In this document: positions 34,025 to 42,760 of the stretch, piece after piece
Layout: every line of letters begins with the position of its first letter
Position numbering within the stretch: position 1 is the stretch's first letter
Position numbers and translations under genes: made by a program
Assembly: GCA_963841415.1 (NCBI GenBank)
Contig: CAWJCN010000001.1
Span: 1,550,001 to 1,614,000 of the forward strand
Length of the DNA stretch: 64,000 nt
Reading direction: 5' to 3'
From: DASUAS01 sp963841415
Lineage (GTDB): Bacteria; Actinomycetota; Acidimicrobiia; IMCC26256; DASPTH01
The notes under the pieces: model-generated
The model's database searches: none
What the model saw: the letters and a program-made list of their open reading frames with translations, nothing else
What the model was told of the DNA's origin: nothing

Positions 34025-35347
34025 TCACATCGCGTTCGACCAGTCGAGCCCCATCGCCGACGGATCCCGCTGGAAGGCGCGGATCATGGCCTGCAGCGTG
34101 TAGGTCGCGACCAACCGCCCGTCCTCGGTGAACACGTGACCTTCGCCCTGCGCGAGGCCGTTCCCCGTGTACACGGCGGGGTTCGCGTACAGCAGCCACT
34201 GGGTGACGTCGACCTGCTCGTGAAACGCGATCGAGATCGACATGACCCCGGTCGAGAGCGTGGAGTGCGCGATGTCCTCGCCGAACCCGGGGTGCGGGAG
34301 CATCGCGGCGGCGATGGTCCAGTGGGTGGTCGACTGCGCGAGCAGGGCGGTGTGCAGGTACGCCTCCTTCGGCGCGTCCTTGAACCGACACCACGCGTAG
34401 ATCTCGGGAGAACCGACTCGGTCGGGGTTGCCGTCGTACGCGCTGTCGAGCACCCGGATGTCACGACCGGTCACGCGGAACGTACCCATCTCCTGCGCGT
34501 CGCCCGGGCCACCGACGTCGGGCATGGGGATCGACCCACGGATCACGTCATCGGCACCGGCATCGAGCAGCAACAGGCCGGCGCTGCGGAGCTTGTCGTG
34601 CTGGCTGACCTTGACCTCGAGCGTCGAGAAGGTCCGGCCGGGCCGCAGCACGTCGACATCGACCTCGAGCGTCGCGTCGAACGCGGCCGACTTGCAGAAG
34701 ATCATGTGCGCGGTCGCGACCCGCTGGTCGGGGATCGTCTTGGCCGCGGCGACGATCGCCTGCGCCAGCATCTGGCCACCCTCGACGACATTGCGCGACA
34801 CGTCGCGATAGGGCGGACCCTCGAACCGGCCCTCGCCCGCGGGCTCGACGTCGATCAACCGGAGCAGGTCGGTGGCGTCGCCCCACGCGGGGAACGAGTT
34901 GCTGGTCGTGGCGAGGGCACCGTCACCGGGCCAGTCCTCCACCAACTCGATCCGCAACCGCTCCTGGTAGAAGGACACGTACCCCTTGATCCCCGCGACC
35001 TCGTCGAACGGCTCGCGATAGGTCCACACCACGTTCTTCTCGGGCGCGTCGCCCGCAGCCAGCGTCCAGTAGCTCGCCTCACCCTTGAACGGGCAGATCG
35101 TGTGCGCGACGGACTCCTCGAAGTGCTCCCAGCGGACGTCGGACTCGGGGAAGTAGAGGCGGTCGACGTGCCGGGTCTCCTCCAAGCGCTGACACTCGGT
35201 GCTTTCGGCGACGAGCACGTCGCCCGCCCACACGCGTGCCGTCTGGGGCACCGGGACCAGATCGATGACGTAGTCGGGGTTGGCGGGCCATGCGCTCTCG
35301 ATCTCCACCGGGTGCTCCTCGATCGGCGGCTCCGCGCTCCACAGCAC
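34025..35347 (-). CDS. DUF427 domain - acyl-CoA thioesterase II (TesB-like) fusion
   Basis: The 440-residue frame joins two domains. Residues about 20-125 are DUF427, with ARVWAGDVLVAES and the hallmark TICPFKGEASYW. Residues about 150-435 are a double hot-dog TesB-type thioesterase, with EGGQMLAQAIVAAAKTIPDQ, DVTQWLLYANPAVYTGNGL and EDGRLVATYTLQAMIR. Thioesterases of this type release free acids from acyl-CoA. The role of DUF427 is unknown; as a fusion it may bind ligand or organise the enzyme. The gene converges on the monooxygenase gene and follows a SnoaL-like gene by 60 bp. Confidence 0.85.
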   Translation of the reverse strand: MLWSAEPPIEEHPVEIESAWPANPDYVIDLVPVPQTARVWAGDVLVAESTECQRLEETRHVDRLYFPESDVRWEHFEESVAHTICPFKGEASYWTLAAGDAPEKNVVWTYREPFDEVAGIKGYVSFYQERLRIELVEDWPGDGALATTSNSFPAWGDATDLLRLIDVEPAGEGRFEGPPYRDVSRNVVEGGQMLAQAIVAAAKTIPDQRVATAHMIFCKSAAFDATLEVDVDVLRPGRTFSTLEVKVSQHDKLRSAGLLLLDAGADDVIRGSIPMPDVGGPGDAQEMGTFRVTGRDIRVLDSAYDGNPDRVGSPEIYAWCRFKDAPKEAYLHTALLAQSTTHWTIAAAMLPHPGFGEDIAHSTLSTGVMSISIAFHEQVDVTQWLLYANPAVYTGNGLAQGEGHVFTEDGRLVATYTLQAMIRAFQRDPSAMGLDWSNAM

Positions 35348-35407
35348 AGATGAACACCGCTCGACTCATCGTACCGAGATTTGAGGAGCCCGGTCCGGGC
35401 GTCGCCG

Positions 35408-35833
35408 TCAGCCGCGGTCGAGTCGGAGCCGTCGCAGCACGAGCGACCGGATCTTCCATCCGTCGGGAGTGCGGGCGTACGTCGCTTGGTAGTGGCCGCT
35501 ACCCCGGAAGCTGCGCTCGGGCGCGTCGGCGTACGCGACGACGTCCTCCATGGCCCAGATCGCGCTCGCTTCGCCGGGCGCGACCAGCTCGACCTCGGGC
35601 ATGTACCCGCGGTGGACGCTGACCGCGGGACCGAGCACACGCTCGATCACGCGGACGACGCGATCCCCACCCTCGACGACCGGCGCATCGGCGACATCGT
35701 CTGGCGCGTGCATCGTCATGTCGTCGGTGAAGATCGCCCGCAGCTCCGACCACTGCTTCGTGTCCATGAATCGGAAGTAGCGGGCCATCACGATCTTGAC
35801 GGCCTCGATGTCGTCGACGTGCGTGTCGGTCAC
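35408..35833 (-). CDS. SnoaL-like (NTF2 fold) protein
   Basis: GTG 35833 overlaps the TetR stop (GTGA) and gives 141 residues: VKIVMARYFRFMDTKQWSEL, RAIFTDDMTMHAPDD, GSGHYQATYARTPDGWKIRS. This is the complete cone-shaped SnoaL_4 pattern used by hydratases, isomerases and steroid ketoisomerase-like proteins. An Asp/His-lined pocket is plausible from the FTDDMTMHA segment. Coupling to a TetR gene suggests that it belongs to that regulator's pathway. The substrate is unknown. Confidence 0.8.
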   Translation of the reverse strand: MTDTHVDDIEAVKIVMARYFRFMDTKQWSELRAIFTDDMTMHAPDDVADAPVVEGGDRVVRVIERVLGPAVSVHRGYMPEVELVAPGEASAIWAMEDVVAYADAPERSFRGSGHYQATYARTPDGWKIRSLVLRRLRLDRG

Positions 35834-36453
35834 CGCTCGCCGAGCAGGCCCGCCACGCCGTAGGTGGCCATGAACTTGCCGACCGTCTTCGGGCGGCGGA
35901 CGTCGAACACCGACGACGACTGCATCGCCGTGACCGACATCAGCATCCGGGCCAGCCACTCGGCCGCTTCGTCCGTATCGACGTCCTTGCGCACCTCACC
36001 CCGCCGCTTCGCCGCTTCGACGTACGACACCAAGAAGTGCGACATGCGACGGAGCGCGCCTTCGCGGTCGCTGGCCGAGAGCCGCATGAACATCGACTCG
36101 TCGTCGCGGAGGCGATGCCGGGTGAAGTCGGCGACGTTGCGGCCCACAATCTCGCCGAACGCACCCACCTGCCCGGCAAGTGTGTCGTGCGCATCCATCT
36201 TGGCCGCGGCTTCGTCGTAGTAGCGCTGGCCGCGCAGCTCGATGGTGGCGTCGATGAGCTCCTGGCGCTCGGAGAAGTACCGGTAGACCGTGCCCCGTGA
36301 CACCTGGGCGTGCCGGGCGACGTCGTGCAGACTCGTCCGGGAGATCCCGAGCTGCATGAAGCACTCGAGTGCAGCCTGCAGGATCCTCGTGCGCGTCGAG
36401 TCGTCGGGCCCCGTCGCCACCGTGCTCTTCGTCGCTGTCGACCCTCGAGGCAT
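35830..36453 (-). CDS. TetR/AcrR family transcriptional regulator
   Basis: The 207-residue protein has its HTH at about 20-66 (QVSRGTVYRYFSERQELIDA), and the C-terminal domain matches its paralogue at 29808-30425 block by block. It sits downstream of the enoyl-CoA hydratase/ligase operon (100 bp after the stop at 36554) and is translationally coupled to the SnoaL-like gene. Given the paralogy, both regulators may recognise related operators; candidate sites nearby are the palindrome at 39821 and the repeated element at 41105, 45094 and 52760. Confidence 0.9.
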   Translation of the reverse strand: MPRGSTATKSTVATGPDDSTRTRILQAALECFMQLGISRTSLHDVARHAQVSRGTVYRYFSERQELIDATIELRGQRYYDEAAAKMDAHDTLAGQVGAFGEIVGRNVADFTRHRLRDDESMFMRLSASDREGALRRMSHFLVSYVEAAKRRGEVRKDVDTDEAAEWLARMLMSVTAMQSSSVFDVRRPKTVGKFMATYGVAGLLGER

Positions 36454-36553
36454 CGCGCCGCCGTCCTCGTCCCGTATCAGTTCGTGCTGCCGCTTCTGTG
36501 GCCGGTCATGCTACGCCGGACGCCAATCCGCGTCCCGGACCGTCGGATGCACA

Positions 36554-37360
36554 TCAGGACACCCCGCCGAAGGTCGGGGTGGTTTTCTGAAGGAACGCGT
36601 GGAGGCCCGCCAGGCAGTCGTCCCCGGCGAACAGCGACGGTTGCGCGGCGCGTTCGAGCGCCAGGACCGCCTCGAACGCGTCGTCGGTCGCGGCCCGGAG
36701 CGCTTCCTTCATCGCCGCCAGCGCGCGCGTGGGACCATGCGCGAGCCGGGACGTGTACTCGAGTGCGTCGGCGGTAAAGGTCGCGACGGGATACACGTGC
36801 TGGAGCACGCCGATGGCTTCGGCGCGGTCGGCGCGGAGGCGGTCGCCGGTCATCACCAGATCGGCGGCACGCCCGGCGCCGACCAGCCGTATGAGCGAGT
36901 GCAGCCCACCCCAGTCGGGGACCAACCCAATCCGCACGAAGCTCTCGGTGAACACGGCGCGCTCGGAGCCGACGCGGACGTCACACGCGAGCGCGAGGTT
37001 CATCCCCGCGCCGGCGGCGTTGCCGTCGACAGCAGCGACCACCGGCTTGGGCATCGTCCGCAGCTGGCGAACCACCGCAGCGCCAAGGTCCACCCGGCGG
37101 CGGATCTCCTCGACCCGGCCGCGCGCGTGCAGCTCGACGAGCTCCTCGATGTCGGCGCCGGCCGAGAACTGGTCGCCTGCGCCCGTGATCATCACCGCGC
37201 GCGCACTGGTGTCGTCGCGGAGCTCCACCAATGCTGCGAGCAGGTCCTCGCGCATGGTGCCCTCGAAGCGGTTCATGACCGCGGGCCGATCGAGGACGAC
37301 CACCGCGACCACGTCGTGCCGCTCGACCCGCACCCCGGACGCCACTTCGCGCTCGTGCAT
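36554..37360 (-). CDS. Enoyl-CoA hydratase/isomerase family protein
   Basis: ATG 37360 gives 268 residues; upstream in-frame codons belong to the ligase gene's shadow. Motifs are GDQFSAGADIEELVEL and NAAGAGMNLALACDVRVGSE; the second loop is VRIGLVPDWGGLHSLIRLVG, with PDWGG where PDGGG/PEAGG is common. It is the third gene of the hydratase/ligase/hydratase operon, 2 nt after the ligase stop, and probably hydrates or isomerises the ligase product after dehydrogenation. Confidence 0.88.
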   Translation of the reverse strand: MHEREVASGVRVERHDVVAVVVLDRPAVMNRFEGTMREDLLAALVELRDDTSARAVMITGAGDQFSAGADIEELVELHARGRVEEIRRRVDLGAAVVRQLRTMPKPVVAAVDGNAAGAGMNLALACDVRVGSERAVFTESFVRIGLVPDWGGLHSLIRLVGAGRAADLVMTGDRLRADRAEAIGVLQHVYPVATFTADALEYTSRLAHGPTRALAAMKEALRAATDDAFEAVLALERAAQPSLFAGDDCLAGLHAFLQKTTPTFGGVS

Positions 37361-37362
37361 GC

Positions 37363-39024
37363 TCAGCTCAGGGGGAGCTTTCCGGAGGTGACCCGTTCGA
37401 CGAGTTGCCGCTTGTCGATCTTGTTCGTGGTCGTGTACGGCAGGCCGTCGGTCGACGGGAGCACGATCCACTGCTTCGGTACCTTGTAGGCCGCCAGCTG
37501 CTCCCGCGCACGGGACCGGAGCTCGTCGGGCGAGATCGACTCCCCCGGCCGCAGCACGACCACACCGACGACGGCCGCACCACGCTCTTCGTCGGGAACG
37601 CCGACCACATACGCCTCGCGCACCTCGGGCATCCCGAACAGCACCTTCTCGACCTCAACCGGCGCGACGTTCGCACCCGACGTCTTGATCATGTCGTCGG
37701 TGCGTCCCGAGAAGTACAGGTGACCATCGTCGTCGTAGTGCGCCGAGTCGCCGGTGTGGTACCAGCCTTCGGCGTCGAAGACGTCCGACCACTCGCGGCC
37801 GACCATGCCCCGCATCATCGGCCACCCCCGGACGCAGATCTCGCCGTGCACCCCGGGCTCCACCGTGTCACCGTTTTCGTCGACGACCTTGTGCTCGAAA
37901 CCGGGAGCACTGACGCCAAGCGATCCCCGCTTCTCTTCCGGAAGCTGCTCGGCCGGCGGCCACCACGTGTGCGAGCTGCACGTCTCGGTCATGCCGAGCT
38001 GGGCCACCCGCAGTGATGGATCGGAACCGCGCCGCTCGGGCGAGAGCAAGGCGGGCTGGTAGCCGTCGCGCAGGCTGGAGAGGTCGGTCGACGCGAAGTC
38101 GGGATGGGCGGCGATCGCGGGACCCACGTGCGGGAACCCCATGGCGTAGGTCGCGTGCTCGCTCGCCAGCAGGTGGAGCACCTGGCCCGCGTCGAAGCGG
38201 TGCTCGGTGAGGATCGTCACCCCGATCTGCATCGGGCCCAGGACACCGAACACCAGACCACCGACCCAGAAGAAGGCCATCGGCACGTACACCCGGTCGT
38301 CGGAGGTCCACTCGTGTCCGGCGGCGATGAACCGGGAATGACGCAGCACCGTGCCGTGAACGTGGATGATGCCTTTCGGGTCGGACGTGCTCCCCGACGT
38401 GTAGATGATCACGAGGTCGTCGGCCGGCCGCACCGCCTGCTGGGCGGCCACGAGCAGTTCGAGGTCGACCTGCTCGTCGTGCGCCGAGAGCCACGGGCGG
38501 TCGACGTCGGGATCGAGACTGATCACGTGCCGCAACGACGGGGTGGAGGGGAGCAGCAACGGCGCCGTCGTCGCCTCGGCCAGCCCCGGCACACTCTGCT
38601 CCACGAGCCCGAGCGTGTCGTGCCCGAGGATCGACGGGACGGTGAGCAGCGTATGGATGTCGGCGTGGCGGAGGATCCAACCGAGCTCCGGCGCCTGGAA
38701 GAAGGTGTTGATCGGCACCGCGACCGCGCCGATTCTGGTCGCGGCGAGGAAGGCGACGAAGAAGTCCGGACCATTGGGGGCGAGGACGCCGACCCGCGTG
38801 CCCTTGACGACACCACGGGAGAGCAGCGTGCGCGCCAATGCCGCCGACCGCTCGTCGGCCTCCGAATAGGTGATGCGCTCGATGGTGGCGTCGGCGGTGG
38901 TGGCGACGATCAGGTCGTTGGTGCCGTGCTCGGCGACGAGCGCGTCGAGCATCGCGGGAATCGTGCCGACGTAAGGCAACGTGACCGGGTCGAAGCCCCG
39001 GCCGGGCACGAGCACCTCGCGCAT
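37363..39024 (-). CDS. AMP-binding acyl-CoA synthetase
   Basis: The 553-residue adenylate-forming enzyme has the P-loop-like YTSGSTSDPKGIIHVHGTVL, the GMTE segment, the Asp of GWYHTGDSAHYDDDG, and the hinge SGRTDDMIKTSGANVAPVEVE. The C-terminal catalytic Lys is in TTTNKIDKRQL. It activates a carboxylic acid as acyl-AMP, then acyl-CoA. ATG 39024 overlaps the upstream hydratase stop (ATGA). The frame is open upstream but only as an antisense-type shadow. The acid is probably medium-sized or cyclic; not determinable here. Confidence 0.92.
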   Translation of the reverse strand: MREVLVPGRGFDPVTLPYVGTIPAMLDALVAEHGTNDLIVATTADATIERITYSEADERSAALARTLLSRGVVKGTRVGVLAPNGPDFFVAFLAATRIGAVAVPINTFFQAPELGWILRHADIHTLLTVPSILGHDTLGLVEQSVPGLAEATTAPLLLPSTPSLRHVISLDPDVDRPWLSAHDEQVDLELLVAAQQAVRPADDLVIIYTSGSTSDPKGIIHVHGTVLRHSRFIAAGHEWTSDDRVYVPMAFFWVGGLVFGVLGPMQIGVTILTEHRFDAGQVLHLLASEHATYAMGFPHVGPAIAAHPDFASTDLSSLRDGYQPALLSPERRGSDPSLRVAQLGMTETCSSHTWWPPAEQLPEEKRGSLGVSAPGFEHKVVDENGDTVEPGVHGEICVRGWPMMRGMVGREWSDVFDAEGWYHTGDSAHYDDDGHLYFSGRTDDMIKTSGANVAPVEVEKVLFGMPEVREAYVVGVPDEERGAAVVGVVVLRPGESISPDELRSRAREQLAAYKVPKQWIVLPSTDGLPYTTTNKIDKRQLVERVTSGKLPLS

Positions 39025-39788
39025 CAGACGGTCCAGTTCGGCTCGCGCTTCTCCGCGAACGCGCGCATGCCCTCGTGGTAGTCGGGGTGGGTGAGCTGGT
39101 GCTGGAGCACGTAGCGGTACGCGACGTCGAACCCGGGTTGCAGGCCGACGTCGAGGCTCTTCCACATCGCCTTGATCGACGCCTGCACGGTGCCGGGTGA
39201 GAGCTTCGCGATGTCGAGCGCGATCTCCCGTGATCGCGGCATGAGCTGTTCCTTCGGCACGACCTCGTTGACCAGACCGATGTCGAAGGCGCGCTGCGCG
39301 CTGATGCGCCCATTCTTGGTCATGAGCCCCATCTGCATGACCATCGAGAGCGGCATGCGGCGCAACAGCGCCACGGGTTCCATCGCGAACACGTTGCCGA
39401 CCATGCAGTGGGTGTCGAGGAGCTCCGCGTGTTCGGCCGCGATGATGAGGTCGGCGTCGGCGACCTGGTGGAGACCGCCGCCGACGACCATGCCGTTGAG
39501 CGCGCAGATGACGGGCTTCCACACGTTGTGGTGTAGGCGCGAGCCGGGCACCTTGTTGCGGATGCCCGACTCCGCAGTGGCGCGGATGTCCTGACCGGCC
39601 GAGAAGGCGCGATCACCGGCGCCGGTGATGATCGCCACCCGGATCCCGGGATCGTCGCGCACCATGCCCCACGCCTCGCCGAGCTCCCGGCGCGACGTGT
39701 CGTTCGTGGCGTTCAGCCGCTCTGGCCGATTGAACGTGATCGTGGCGACGTGGTCGGCCACGTCGAAGAGGATGGTCTCGAAGTCCAT
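39024..39788 (-). CDS. Enoyl-CoA hydratase/isomerase family protein
   Basis: ATG 39788 (GGGGAG 7 nt upstream) gives 254 residues beginning MDFETILFDVADHV; GTG 39803 is an alternative. The motifs are DRAFSAGQDIRA and NGMVVGGGLHQVADADLIIA; the second catalytic loop GNVFAMEPVALLRRMPLSM lacks the standard Glu context, so isomerase or hydrolase chemistry is possible. It is the first gene of the operon, directly downstream of the 23-bp palindrome at 39821-39843. Confidence 0.88.
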   Translation of the reverse strand: MDFETILFDVADHVATITFNRPERLNATNDTSRRELGEAWGMVRDDPGIRVAIITGAGDRAFSAGQDIRATAESGIRNKVPGSRLHHNVWKPVICALNGMVVGGGLHQVADADLIIAAEHAELLDTHCMVGNVFAMEPVALLRRMPLSMVMQMGLMTKNGRISAQRAFDIGLVNEVVPKEQLMPRSREIALDIAKLSPGTVQASIKAMWKSLDVGLQPGFDVAYRYVLQHQLTHPDYHEGMRAFAEKREPNWTV

Positions 39789-39820
39789 GGCGCGCTCCCC
39801 CACCTCGGTCCCGGGCTTCG

Positions 39821-39843
39821 TGACAACGTAGCAAACGTTGTCA
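39821..39843. promoter_or_regulatory. Perfect palindromic operator
   Basis: The arms TGACAACGT and ACGTTGTCA are separated by 5 nt (agcaa). The site is 32 nt upstream of the hydratase start at 39788 and 17 nt after the stop of the upstream SDR gene on the same strand, so it marks a new transcription start. TetR-type binding is likely. Confidence 0.7.
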
Positions 39844-39860
39844 CATCGTTCTCCCTGGCC

Positions 39861-40604
39861 TCAGGGCATCCACTGCCCGCCCGAGACGGAGATCATCTGG
39901 CCGACGATGTGCCGGGCGGCGTCGGAGCACAGGAACGCCACCGTCGCCGCGATGTCGTCGGGGTCGCCGATCTGGCCGGTCAGCGTGGTTGCCCGCATGG
40001 CGTCGAGCTCATCCTCCGACTTGCGGCCGAGGAGCCACGGCGTCGCGGTCGTGCCGACGACGATCGTGTTCACCCGGACGCCCAGGGGACCGAGTTGGAC
40101 GGCCATGAGCCGTGACAGGCCCTCGACTCCGGCCTTGGCCGCGGCGTACGCGGGCGGACCCGTCCGCACGCCGTGGGCCGAGACCGAGCTGATGTTGACG
40201 ACGCTGCCGCCGCGCCCCTGCTCGACCATCTGTCGCGCCGCGAGTTGCGCGACGACGAAGGTGCCCTTGAGATTCACGTCGACGATGCGGTCCCAGTCGG
40301 CGTCGTCCTGGTCGAGGAAGGTCGCCGGGAGCGTCATGCCCGCGTTGTTGACCACGGCGTCGAGCCCGCCGTGCGTGCCGACCAGCTGGTCGACAACGGC
40401 CTGGACCGCGATCCGGTCGCTGACCGAGGCCTCGTGCGCGCTGAGGCGCCCCTCGCGCGCGTCGACCTCGGGCGCCAACGCCGCCAGCGCCTTGGCGTTG
40501 ACGTCGATCACGCCGACTGCGTACCCGTCGTCGAGGAGCCGCTTGGTGATCGAGTGTCCGATGCCACGGGCGCCGCCGGTGACGATCGCGACCGGCACGC
40601 TCAC
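39861..40604 (-). CDS. SDR family oxidoreductase
   Basis: GTG 40604 overlaps the MaoC gene's stop and gives 247 residues. Motifs are TGGARGIG (about 9-16), NNAG, NISSVSAHG with the catalytic Ser, YAAAK, and the closing QMISVSGGQWMP. This is close to the FabG-like 3-oxoacyl/3-hydroxyacyl reductase pattern. Co-transcription with a MaoC hydratase supports a 3-hydroxyacyl-CoA dehydrogenase role in the beta-oxidation sequence. The frame upstream of 40604 is a shadow. Confidence 0.88.
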   Translation of the reverse strand: MSVPVAIVTGGARGIGHSITKRLLDDGYAVGVIDVNAKALAALAPEVDAREGRLSAHEASVSDRIAVQAVVDQLVGTHGGLDAVVNNAGMTLPATFLDQDDADWDRIVDVNLKGTFVVAQLAARQMVEQGRGGSVVNISSVSAHGVRTGPPAYAAAKAGVEGLSRLMAVQLGPLGVRVNTIVVGTTATPWLLGRKSEDELDAMRATTLTGQIGDPDDIAATVAFLCSDAARHIVGQMISVSGGQWMP

Positions 40605-41062
40605 GTGAACCAGCGCGCGAGTGATTCGATGACGCAAGCGGGCTTCTCGCCGTCTTCCACCTCGATGGTGACGAGCGTCTTCACCTGCACGCCGGTCCCG
40701 AGTTCGGTGACCTGTGCCAGCTCGGCGCCGGCACGGATCCGTGCGCCGACGCGCACCGGCGACGGGAAGCGCACCTTGTCGAGGCCGTAGTTGACCGCCA
40801 TGGTGAAGCCTTCGTAGCGCACGATCTGCGGCAGGAGGTAGCTGGCCAGCGAGAGAGTCAGGTATCCGTGCGCGATCGTCCCGCCGAACGGACCGTCCTT
40901 GGCGCGTTCGGCGTCGACGTGGATCCACTGGAAGTCACCGGTGGCCTCGGCAAACTGATCCACCCGTTCCTGGCTGATCTCCAGCCACTGGCTGTACCCG
41001 AGGTGGCGACCCTCGGCTTCCTGCACCGCGGCCAAGCCGCTCAACACCATCGGGGACGACAC
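40601..41062 (-). CDS. MaoC family dehydratase
   Basis: GTG 41062, about 6 nt after AGGAG, gives 153 residues; ATG 41050 is also possible. It shows the hot-dog hydratase pattern FAEATGDFQWIHVDAERA, followed by GTIAHGYLTLSLASYLLP, with the Asp/His pair of R-specific enoyl-CoA hydratases. It lies directly downstream of one copy of the repeated element (41105-41145, oriented towards it) and is coupled to the SDR gene. It probably hydrates an enoyl-CoA. Confidence 0.9.
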   Translation of the reverse strand: MSSPMVLSGLAAVQEAEGRHLGYSQWLEISQERVDQFAEATGDFQWIHVDAERAKDGPFGGTIAHGYLTLSLASYLLPQIVRYEGFTMAVNYGLDKVRFPSPVRVGARIRAGAELAQVTELGTGVQVKTLVTIEVEDGEKPACVIESLARWFT

Positions 41063-41104
41063 GCACTCTCCTCGTGACGTGGCGCCCCTGCCGGACGCGC
41101 GGGT

Positions 41105-41145
41105 ATGGAACAGTTTGACGCTGAGTGTTCGATCATGCAGCATCG
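41105..41145. promoter_or_regulatory. Conserved regulatory element, copy 1
   Basis: 41 bp that match positions 45094-45134 at all but one base. On the minus strand it runs CTGCATGATCGAACACTC and continues to end in TGTTCCAT; GAACA and TGTTC form an interrupted inverted repeat. It is 42 nt upstream of the MaoC start, in the same orientation relative to the gene as copies 2 and 3. Confidence 0.75.
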
Positions 41146-41186
41146 CGAAGGTCGTCGCAAGCAGACGGCTCCCCGCCATCGGTCCG

Positions 41187-41810
41187 CTACCCGTGGGAGC
41201 TCCAGATCTCCACGAGGTCGGCCGTCGAACAGATCTTGGCGACCATCGCGAGCGTGTTCTTGATGACGAGCTCGGTGTAGTCGAGGGGATACCCGACGAT
41301 CGCGTCGCGCGGGATGACGACTTCGAAACCGGGGTTGACGCAGTCGATCGCGACATTCGGGATCCCGAGGTTCGCTGAGACGCCGAGCGCGACGACGGTG
41401 CGAGTGCCGAGGTTGCGCAGGATCGTCGGGACCTCCGTGCCGATGATCGGTGACACCTGGACAGTGCGGATTGACGTGATGTCGGTGTCGGCAACATCGA
41501 TGCCACCCACGATCTCAATGCCACCGGGATCCCACACCGATGTCGCTCGCCCTCGGGCTCCAGCTCGCAGGATCGGCGCGTTCGTCGCGGAAGCTGGATT
41601 GTCAGGGCGTCCTTCTGCGACGCAGTGCAGGATCCGGCAGCCGGCCGAGCGCCCGACGCGCACCAACTCACCGACTCGTTCCACGAGCCCGATCTCGCGC
41701 GCGGCGTCGGGCAGCACTCCTTGGCCGAAGTCGCCGATGACGCTGCGTTGACACTCCTGGGTCAGGACGACAGTGGTCGACGGGTCGACCAGCGCGGCAA
41801 GTTCCACCAT
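41187..41810 (-). CDS. Isochorismatase-fold protein lacking the catalytic cysteine
   Basis: ATG 41810, with GAGGAG 9 nt upstream, gives 207 residues of the isochorismatase/cysteine-hydrolase fold: VVLTQECQRSVIGD at the start, RILHCVAEGRPDNP, VPTILRNLGTRTVVALGVSA, then PRDAIVGYPLDYTELVI. The nucleophile motif GVxTNxCV reads GVSANLGI, so Gly149 replaces the Cys. It may be a binding protein or have another chemistry. It follows the enoyl-CoA hydratase gene by 26 nt, the last gene of the unit that starts at 45049. Confidence 0.8.
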   Translation of the reverse strand: MVELAALVDPSTTVVLTQECQRSVIGDFGQGVLPDAAREIGLVERVGELVRVGRSAGCRILHCVAEGRPDNPASATNAPILRAGARGRATSVWDPGGIEIVGGIDVADTDITSIRTVQVSPIIGTEVPTILRNLGTRTVVALGVSANLGIPNVAIDCVNPGFEVVIPRDAIVGYPLDYTELVIKNTLAMVAKICSTADLVEIWSSHG

Positions 41811-41836
41811 TGCATCCGCTCCTCGTTCGTGTGCGT

Positions 41837-42745
41837 TCAGCTGTCGGCGCGTACGGAATCCCTCTGGGCGAGCACCGTGGGCGGTGCGTCGCGCCACGAT
41901 GGCACTCCGTCCTCGGGCAGCGCCGCGGGCATCTTGTCGTCGTGGATCGCCGCCCAATAGGCGTGATTGAGTTGGTGGAGCGTGAAGCACGCGGACAACG
42001 CGTTCTGGAACCCCATGTTGTCGACGGTCTGGTTGACGGATTCCTTGACCAGCAACGCCGTCATCGTCGGAAGCTCGGCGATGCGCGCCGCGAACGCGAG
42101 CGTCTTCGTTGCGAGGTCATCCGACGGGAAGACCTTGCTGACCATGCCGAGCCGGTACGCCTCATCGACGTCGAGCGCGTCGCCGGTGAGCAGCAACTCC
42201 TTCGCCTTCCGCGGGCCGAACTCCCACGGTTGTCCGAAGTACTCCACGCCGCACATTCCGAGCCGGGTGCCGACGACGTCGGCGAACCGCGTTCCCTCTG
42301 CGGCGACGATGAGATCGCAGGCCCACATCAGCATGAGGCCAGCTGCGTACACGGGTCCGTGCACCTGCGCGATCGTGATCTTGCGCAGGTTCCGCCACCG
42401 CTTCGTGTTCTCGAAGAAGTAGTGCCACTCCTGCCGCATCTGGCTCTCGGGGCCCACACGAGTCCCGCCATTGACGCGGAACGTCGGGTGCTCGTTGGGC
42501 ATGCCGGGCCATTCTTCGCGCGACTCCGCCGACCCGAGGTCGTGGCCGGACGAGAACATCGTGCCCGCGCCGCCGAGGATGACGACCCGGACGTCATCGT
42601 CGGCCTCGGCCTCCAAGAGCGCCTGGTCGAGTTCGACGAGCAGCCCGCGGCTCTGCGCGTTGCGACTCTCGGGACGGTGCAGCATCACGCGTGCAATGCG
42701 GCCGCGCTCGAGCGTCTCGTAAGTGACGAATCGGAAGTCGGACAT
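41837..42745 (-). CDS. Enoyl-CoA hydratase/isomerase family protein
   Basis: The 302-residue protein is somewhat long for the family. It has GTMFSSGHDLGS, then an inserted segment before VHGPVYAAGLMLMWACDLIV, and a C-terminal extension after HQLNHAYWAAIHD. The second loop reads LGMCGVEYFGQPWEFGPRKA. The PWEFGPRKAKELLLTGD region recalls a subgroup associated with steroid and terpenoid clusters. It lies 15 nt after the acyl-CoA dehydrogenase gene in the same operon. Confidence 0.87.
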   Translation of the reverse strand: MSDFRFVTYETLERGRIARVMLHRPESRNAQSRGLLVELDQALLEAEADDDVRVVILGGAGTMFSSGHDLGSAESREEWPGMPNEHPTFRVNGGTRVGPESQMRQEWHYFFENTKRWRNLRKITIAQVHGPVYAAGLMLMWACDLIVAAEGTRFADVVGTRLGMCGVEYFGQPWEFGPRKAKELLLTGDALDVDEAYRLGMVSKVFPSDDLATKTLAFAARIAELPTMTALLVKESVNQTVDNMGFQNALSACFTLHQLNHAYWAAIHDDKMPAALPEDGVPSWRDAPPTVLAQRDSVRADS

Positions 42746-42760
42746 GATGGTTTCCCTGGG

